This document shows positions 13,645 to 17,620 of a stretch of 17,620 bases of DNA, in pieces; positions within the stretch are counted from its first letter, which is position 1, and each line of letters opens with the position of its first letter. Below the pieces are notes generated by a model, which was not told the DNA's origin, made no database searches, and saw only the letters and a program-made list of their open reading frames with translations. This DNA comes from an uncultured Bacteroidota bacterium. Its GTDB lineage: Bacteria; Bacteroidota; Bacteroidia; Flavobacteriales; Flavobacteriaceae. The translations under genes were made by a program, and so were the position numbers. The stretch covers positions 1-17,620 of the forward strand of contig CACEKL010000015.1 of the NCBI GenBank assembly GCA_902560025.1, given 5' to 3'.

Positions 13645-15084
13645 ATGTCCTCAACAAATAAATCTAGAAGAAAATTCATAAAAAATTCAGCATTAGCCTC
13701 ATCTTTATTCATAGTTCCAAGACATGTTCTTGGTGGTCAGGGTTATACTTCGCCAAGTGATAAGTTAAATCTTGCAGGTATCGGGCTTCATGGAAAAGGT
13801 CAATCAGATATACTTCATTCAAGTGTAGGAGGTAGGGAAAATGTTGTTGCATTATGTGATGTACATCAAGGTGCATATGGCGCACAACAAGCTGCAAAAA
13901 ACTTTCCAAATGCAAAATTTTATACTGATTACAGGGAAATGCTTGATAAAGAAGATTTAGATGGTGTGACAATTTCTACACCTGACCATACGCATGCTAA
14001 TATTTCAAAAGTTGCTATGGAAAAAGGTATTCATGTATACGTCCAAAAACCATTAACTCATAATGTAAAAGAAGCAAGAATGTTAACAGAACTTGCAAGA
14101 AAACATAAGATTGTAACTCAAATGGGGAACCAAGGAGCTTCAAATCCTGAGCAAAAAATGATACAAAAATGGATCAAAGATGGAAGAATAGGAAAAGTTG
14201 ATACAGTTTACACATGGACTAATAGACCTGTTTGGGCTCAAGGATCTGCAATGCCAAAACCTGATCCTTCTCAAAAACCTGAAGGAATGGACTGGGATTT
14301 ATGGATTGGACCCGCTAAAAATAATGGTTACACTCCAGGACTTCACGCATTTAGCTGGAGAGGATATTGGGACTATGGGACAGGTGCACTAGGTGATATG
14401 GGATGTCACATTATGGATGTTCCAATCAAAGCTTTAGGTATTTTTGAACCCTATAGTATTGAAGCAAGTGTTCCAAGAGTACCATATGTAGCAGATTATA
14501 CTCCAGCTCCAATCTATGAGGAGTCTTGTCCACCAAGTTCTTATGTAACATATAAGTTTAGAGCATCTGAATTAAATGATTCAGAAGTAAAAATGATCTG
14601 GATGGATGGAGGAATTCGTCCTTCGCATCCTGAATTAATTACAGATAAAGATGATATTGGTGATAATGGAGTATTAATGATTGGGGAAAATGGAATTATT
14701 TGGTCTGATAATTATGGAATTAATGCAAGACTATATATAAAAGGACAAGATGGTGTTGTAGAAAAAGGAAAAATTTCTGAAATTAATTCTGTTGAATTTG
14801 GTCACCAAAAATATTGGGTTGATGCCATAAGAGCTGGTTACGGAAGTGAAGAACATAAAAATCTTACCTCTAACTTTGACTTTGCTGGTCCTCTATCTGA
14901 GATTGTTCTTCTTGGTAACGCCGCAATAAGAAGTAGTCTTCTAAAAAGATCTCCAAGAAGTAATGTATTCATTGGAAGAAAGCAGCTTATGTATGATAGT
15001 AAAAAGATGGAAATTACAAATCTTGATCAAGCAAATCAGTTTTTAACTAGAAATTACAGAGAAGGCTGGAATCTAAATATCTAA
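13645..15084 (+). CDS. Tat-exported Gfo/Idh/MocA family oxidoreductase
   Basis: A 479-residue NAD(P)-dependent sugar-type oxidoreductase. It begins with a twin-arginine signal: SRRKFIKNS (7-15), a hydrophobic stretch, and likely cleavage after VLGG. The Rossmann fold begins with LAGIGLHGKG, fitting GxGxxG (about 46-51); VYVQKPLTHNVKEA carries the family lysine (EKP in most members, QKP here); the C-terminal half has the GALGDMGCHIMD substrate-site segment with aspartate and histidine. Tat export of a folded, cofactor-loaded protein is common for this subgroup in Bacteroidota and Planctomycetota. Substrate unknown, probably a sugar or polyol derivative. The stop overlaps the convergent ompA-like gene by 4 bases. 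Confidence 0.9.
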   Translation: MSSTNKSRRKFIKNSALASSLFIVPRHVLGGQGYTSPSDKLNLAGIGLHGKGQSDILHSSVGGRENVVALCDVHQGAYGAQQAAKNFPNAKFYTDYREMLDKEDLDGVTISTPDHTHANISKVAMEKGIHVYVQKPLTHNVKEARMLTELARKHKIVTQMGNQGASNPEQKMIQKWIKDGRIGKVDTVYTWTNRPVWAQGSAMPKPDPSQKPEGMDWDLWIGPAKNNGYTPGLHAFSWRGYWDYGTGALGDMGCHIMDVPIKALGIFEPYSIEASVPRVPYVADYTPAPIYEESCPPSSYVTYKFRASELNDSEVKMIWMDGGIRPSHPELITDKDDIGDNGVLMIGENGIIWSDNYGINARLYIKGQDGVVEKGKISEINSVEFGHQKYWVDAIRAGYGSEEHKNLTSNFDFAGPLSEIVLLGNAAIRSSLLKRSPRSNVFIGRKQLMYDSKKMEITNLDQANQFLTRNYREGWNLNI

Positions 15085-16394
15085 AGATCTTTATTTACTG
15101 ATATTAGTACCCTTCTGTTCTTTTTTCTTTCACTAAGAGGAATATTAGCGTAGTTGGGGGTGTCTTCACCATATGACCTATTATTCAATCTTTTGTCTTG
15201 AATACCATCTGAAATTAATGACTCTTTTACACTTTTAGATCTTTTTTCAGAAAGTAACATATTGTAATCTGACTCGCCCTCATATGAAGCATGACCATCT
15301 ATATTTAGATCAATATGTTCATATTTTTTAAGCAATTCACTAAGGTTTGTTAGATTCATTTTTTGCTCAGAATTAAGCTTAAAGCTGTCAAAATCAAAGA
15401 AGATTTCACCATAATTATTTAAATAAGACGATAATGACTCAGGAAGACTTGGACATCCATTTAACTCCTTTGAACCAGGTTCGTTAGGACATCTGTCAAG
15501 TGTATTAGGAACCCCATCATTATCAAGATCAGGTAATTTACATCCTCCATTAGATTCTGGTCCAAACTCATTAGGACAATTATCTAAATCATCTGTTAGT
15601 CCGTCTCCATCACTATCAGGACATGGTTGACCATTAAGTCCAGAACTATTAGGGCATGGGTCATTAGGATCAGATACCCCATCTCCATCACTATCAGGAC
15701 ACCCACCCATAGATATAGAGCCAGGTAAATTTGGGCACTGATCATCTTCATCTTTTATGCCATCTCCATCACTATCAGGACACCCATTTAATTCAATTAA
15801 TCCAGGAAGATCTGGACAGTGATCTTTTTTATCAGGTACTCCATCTCCATCTGAATCTCCTTTTCCAAAATTAAATTTAATACCAACAACATGTTGAAGA
15901 TTGCTGTAGGCATTTTTTTCATCTAAAGATTTATAGCTTAAACCAGTATTTAAAGCAATATTTTTTGAAAGTTGAAAGTTAATACCTGCTCCAAAAGATG
16001 GACCATAAGAGGTATTTAATGACCCAAATGAAACATCACCTTCACCATAATTAGAAAGACCATAACCTGCAAAAAGATAAGGGTCAGCATCTACTCCAAG
16101 TATTTTAGATTCACCAGGAATAGTATATTTAATTATTCCATCAATTGAATAATAATAGAGGTCTTGATTTGATATTCTAACGTCATTCTCAGAATAGTTA
16201 ATCCCAACTGAAAAATTTTCAAATATATATCTTGATAAACTTAGTGATGGTAACTTATAGATTGTGCTTTCAGAACTTTCAGCATTGACAGAATTAAACC
16301 CTAAACCAAATAACCATGGATTTTCTTCTGTTTGACTGTAAATAGACGAAGAAAAGCATAGAATTAATCCTAGTGCAGTTAAAAGGTTTTTCAT
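15081..16394 (-). CDS. OmpA-family outer membrane protein with TSP3 repeats
   Basis: Start ATG 16394 is preferred (MKNLLTALGLILCFSSS gives a clean signal peptide ending near IYSQ); ATG 16400 adds two residues. Counting from 16394 (437 aa): an eight-strand-like beta barrel at about 26-178 with alternating hydrophobic/aromatic strands, five calcium-binding thrombospondin type 3 repeats (DSDGDGxxDxxDxCP, 180-315), then an OmpA/MotB peptidoglycan-binding domain at about 330-434 (FFDFDSFKLN, IDGHASYEGE, NMLLSEKRSKSVKESL, ERKKNRRVLI). It anchors outer membrane to cell wall across a rigid linker. The domain's usual peptidoglycan-contact Asp and Arg appear present (D366, R427/R428). Lone gene with convergent overlap at its 3' end. 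Confidence 0.92.
   Translation of the reverse strand: MKNLLTALGLILCFSSSIYSQTEENPWLFGLGFNSVNAESSESTIYKLPSLSLSRYIFENFSVGINYSENDVRISNQDLYYYSIDGIIKYTIPGESKILGVDADPYLFAGYGLSNYGEGDVSFGSLNTSYGPSFGAGINFQLSKNIALNTGLSYKSLDEKNAYSNLQHVVGIKFNFGKGDSDGDGVPDKKDHCPDLPGLIELNGCPDSDGDGIKDEDDQCPNLPGSISMGGCPDSDGDGVSDPNDPCPNSSGLNGQPCPDSDGDGLTDDLDNCPNEFGPESNGGCKLPDLDNDGVPNTLDRCPNEPGSKELNGCPSLPESLSSYLNNYGEIFFDFDSFKLNSEQKMNLTNLSELLKKYEHIDLNIDGHASYEGESDYNMLLSEKRSKSVKESLISDGIQDKRLNNRSYGEDTPNYANIPLSERKKNRRVLISVNKDL
15450..15857 (-). repeat. Five tandem thrombospondin type 3 repeats in the OmpA linker
   Basis: The DNA has a repeated motif (plus strand CCATCTCCATCACTATCAGG and near copies) encoding DSDGDG starts spaced about 26, 27, 26 and 29 codons apart. 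The first four copies keep DSDGDG; the fifth is DLDNDG. Each ends in CPN/CPD-type cysteines. The near identity of the first DNA copies suggests recent unit duplication or gene conversion. Confidence 0.85.
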
Positions 16395-16428
16395 CAGCAT
16401 TAAAATATGAAAAAATTTTGTTAATACA

Positions 16429-16436
16429 TAAGTTTG
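16429..16436 (+). promoter_or_regulatory. Possible -7 element of the second Gfo/Idh/MocA gene
   Basis: TAAGTTTG fits TAnnTTTG, 25 bases before the ATG at 16462. A TTTG occurs at 16417-16420 but is only 8 bases upstream, so it is not a proper -33 partner. Confidence 0.35.
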
Positions 16437-16461
16437 AATTATAATTATGAAAATTTAAAAT

Positions 16462-17538
16462 ATGAGTAATAAAATTTCAGTTTTAGTTATTGGATGTGGA
16501 AACATGGGAGCTTCTCATGCTACTGCATATCACAATCATAATGGCTTTGAAATATGTGGATTGGTTTCAAGAGGAAAAAGTAAAGAGGACTTAAATAGAT
16601 CATTAGGATCTAATTATCCTTTATTTTCTGACTTCAAAGAAGCAATTTTAAATACTAAACCTAATGCAGTTTGTATATCTACATATCCAGATACGCATGA
16701 AGAAATTTCATTATTTGCCCTTGAAAATAACTGTCATATTTTTTTAGAAAAACCAATTGCAGCTGATTTAATTGGTTCTAGAAAAATTATTGAAAAAGCA
16801 GAGGAAAAAAACAAGAAGTTAGTTGTTGGTTATATATTGAGGCATCACCCTATATGGAAAGAGTTTATAAAAGAATCTAAAAAGCTTGGGAAGCCCCTTG
16901 CAATGAGGATGAATCTAAATCAACAAAGTTCAGGAGAAACATGGGATGTTCATAAAAGTCTTCTTGCGTCTTTAAGTCCTATTGTTGATTGTGGTGTTCA
17001 CTATTTGGATGTTATGTGTCAGATGACAGAATCAAAACCTTTAAGTGTTTCAGCTATTGGAGTAAGATTATCCGATGAAGTGCCTAATGATAATTATAAC
17101 TATGGCCAATTACAAATTAGATTTGAAGACGGATCAGTAGGATGGTATGAAGCTGGTTGGGGCCCAATGATTAGTGAGACAGCTTTCTTTGTAAAAGATG
17201 TAATTGGTCCTAAAGGATCAGTTTCTATTGTGTCTGATGATGATGTATTCGAAAAAGATTCTGATAATTTAGAAAATCACACTAAAAACAATTGTTTAAA
17301 AATTCATAGTTCTGAATTAGATGAAAATCATAAGTTTGTATCACCTAATAAAAAGATTATTTATGATGAAGATCCATCTCATCAAGATTTGTGTGACAAC
17401 GAACAAGAATTTTTCTATAATTCTATAGTTAATGATGAAGACCTAAAATCGCACATGGAAGATGCATATAAAAGTTTGCAGATTGCTCTTGCATGTGATG
17501 AAGCGGTAAAAAAATCTAATACTGTGTTCTTAGATTAA
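16462..17538 (+). CDS. Cytoplasmic Gfo/Idh/MocA family oxidoreductase
   Basis: A 358-residue NAD(P)-dependent dehydrogenase with no export signal. The Rossmann start VLVIGCGNMG (7-16) contains GxGxxG; the family EKP motif is at 96-98 (IFLEKPIAADL); the second domain has SPIVDCGVHYLD, where D176 and H180 are the likely catalytic residues. Substrates of this family are mainly sugars, inositols and sugar acids; nothing here selects one. It is unrelated in detail to the Tat-exported relative at 13645 (different length, no signal, EKP kept), so it is not a recent duplicate. The ATG at 16462 is 12 bases after another ATG-containing stretch without a frame. The stop overlaps the minus-strand gene at the right edge. 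Confidence 0.9.
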   Translation: MSNKISVLVIGCGNMGASHATAYHNHNGFEICGLVSRGKSKEDLNRSLGSNYPLFSDFKEAILNTKPNAVCISTYPDTHEEISLFALENNCHIFLEKPIAADLIGSRKIIEKAEEKNKKLVVGYILRHHPIWKEFIKESKKLGKPLAMRMNLNQQSSGETWDVHKSLLASLSPIVDCGVHYLDVMCQMTESKPLSVSAIGVRLSDEVPNDNYNYGQLQIRFEDGSVGWYEAGWGPMISETAFFVKDVIGPKGSVSIVSDDDVFEKDSDNLENHTKNNCLKIHSSELDENHKFVSPNKKIIYDEDPSHQDLCDNEQEFFYNSIVNDEDLKSHMEDAYKSLQIALACDEAVKKSNTVFLD

Positions 17539-17620
17539 AATAACCTTTGTTTAATTTCCATTACAATAACAATAGCAAATATTAATGCTAGTGTTCCTAT
17601 AAATATTCCTCCTACACCCA
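17535..17620 (-). CDS. C-terminal end of a membrane protein (truncated)
   Basis: Only the last 27 or so residues are in the window. The minus-strand frame ending at TAA (17537-17535) encodes a glycine-rich start and one hydrophobic helix (GGIFIGTLALIFAIVIVMEI) followed by a short basic end (KQRLF). It is supported by its hydrophobic pattern and by the 4-base stop overlap with the neighbour, the same arrangement as at other convergent pairs here. Family not recognisable from this fragment. Confidence 0.5.
   Translation of the reverse strand, partial: GVGGIFIGTLALIFAIVIVMEIKQRLF

Noticed and set aside
13709..13972. Histidine- and leucine-rich open frame antisense to the Tat-exported oxidoreductase
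   Set aside because: Shadow of a well-supported gene; low-complexity composition follows from the codons on the other strand.
13645..15084. GH109 alpha-N-acetylgalactosaminidase for the Tat-exported protein
   Set aside because: The fold family is shared, but I could not recognise GH109-specific residues, so I kept the general Gfo/Idh/MocA call.

Overview
The window is strongly AT-rich chromosomal DNA from a member of the Bacteroidota, most likely a marine, streamlined flavobacterium. The evidence is lineage-typical gene content and order (mutL followed by two rhomboid genes; parA-parB-DUF5683-lepB), a rhomboid with a DUF6576-like tail, an OmpA protein with thrombospondin type 3 repeats, promoter motifs of the Bacteroidota TTTG/TAnnTTTG type, few purine-rich ribosome binding sites, and gene spacing of a few bases or overlaps. 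No mobile element, CRISPR array, rRNA or prophage was seen, and no gene-free stretch reaches 300 bases; the longest gap is 115 bases (11219-11333).

Layout. Positions 2-3516 (+) form one overlapping operon: the end of a small membrane protein, mutL, and two rhomboid proteases. Positions 3513-10285 (-) hold, in transcription order, two proline tRNA genes (TGG, then GGG), a conserved protein of unknown function with kinase-like motifs, and a tight run of a PQQ-type sugar dehydrogenase lipoprotein, an FtsB/DivIC-like division protein, ParA, ParB, a DUF5683 protein and a long signal peptidase I. Positions 10286-12573 are a redox/envelope section: OxyR (-), a divergent PlsC-like acyltransferase (+) and a Cu/Zn superoxide dismutase lipoprotein (-). 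Positions 12595-15084 (+) carry a DUF3089 hydrolase lipoprotein and a Tat-exported Gfo/Idh/MocA oxidoreductase. Positions 15081-16394 (-) carry an OmpA-family protein, 16462-17538 (+) a cytoplasmic Gfo/Idh/MocA oxidoreductase, and the right edge holds the end of a membrane protein (-).

Working together: the ParA/ParB/FtsB/LepB block couples chromosome segregation, septation and protein export; OxyR and SodC suggest a peroxide/superoxide defence section; the DUF3089, Tat-oxidoreductase and OmpA genes are envelope functions. I found no clear new multi-gene system. The best second-look items are the kinase-like unknown protein behind the tRNA genes, a MutL whose metal/endonuclease site is eroded at three motifs, a SodC lacking its zinc-ligand aspartate, an acyltransferase with altered catalytic motifs, and the fact that every convergent gene pair overlaps through its stop codons.
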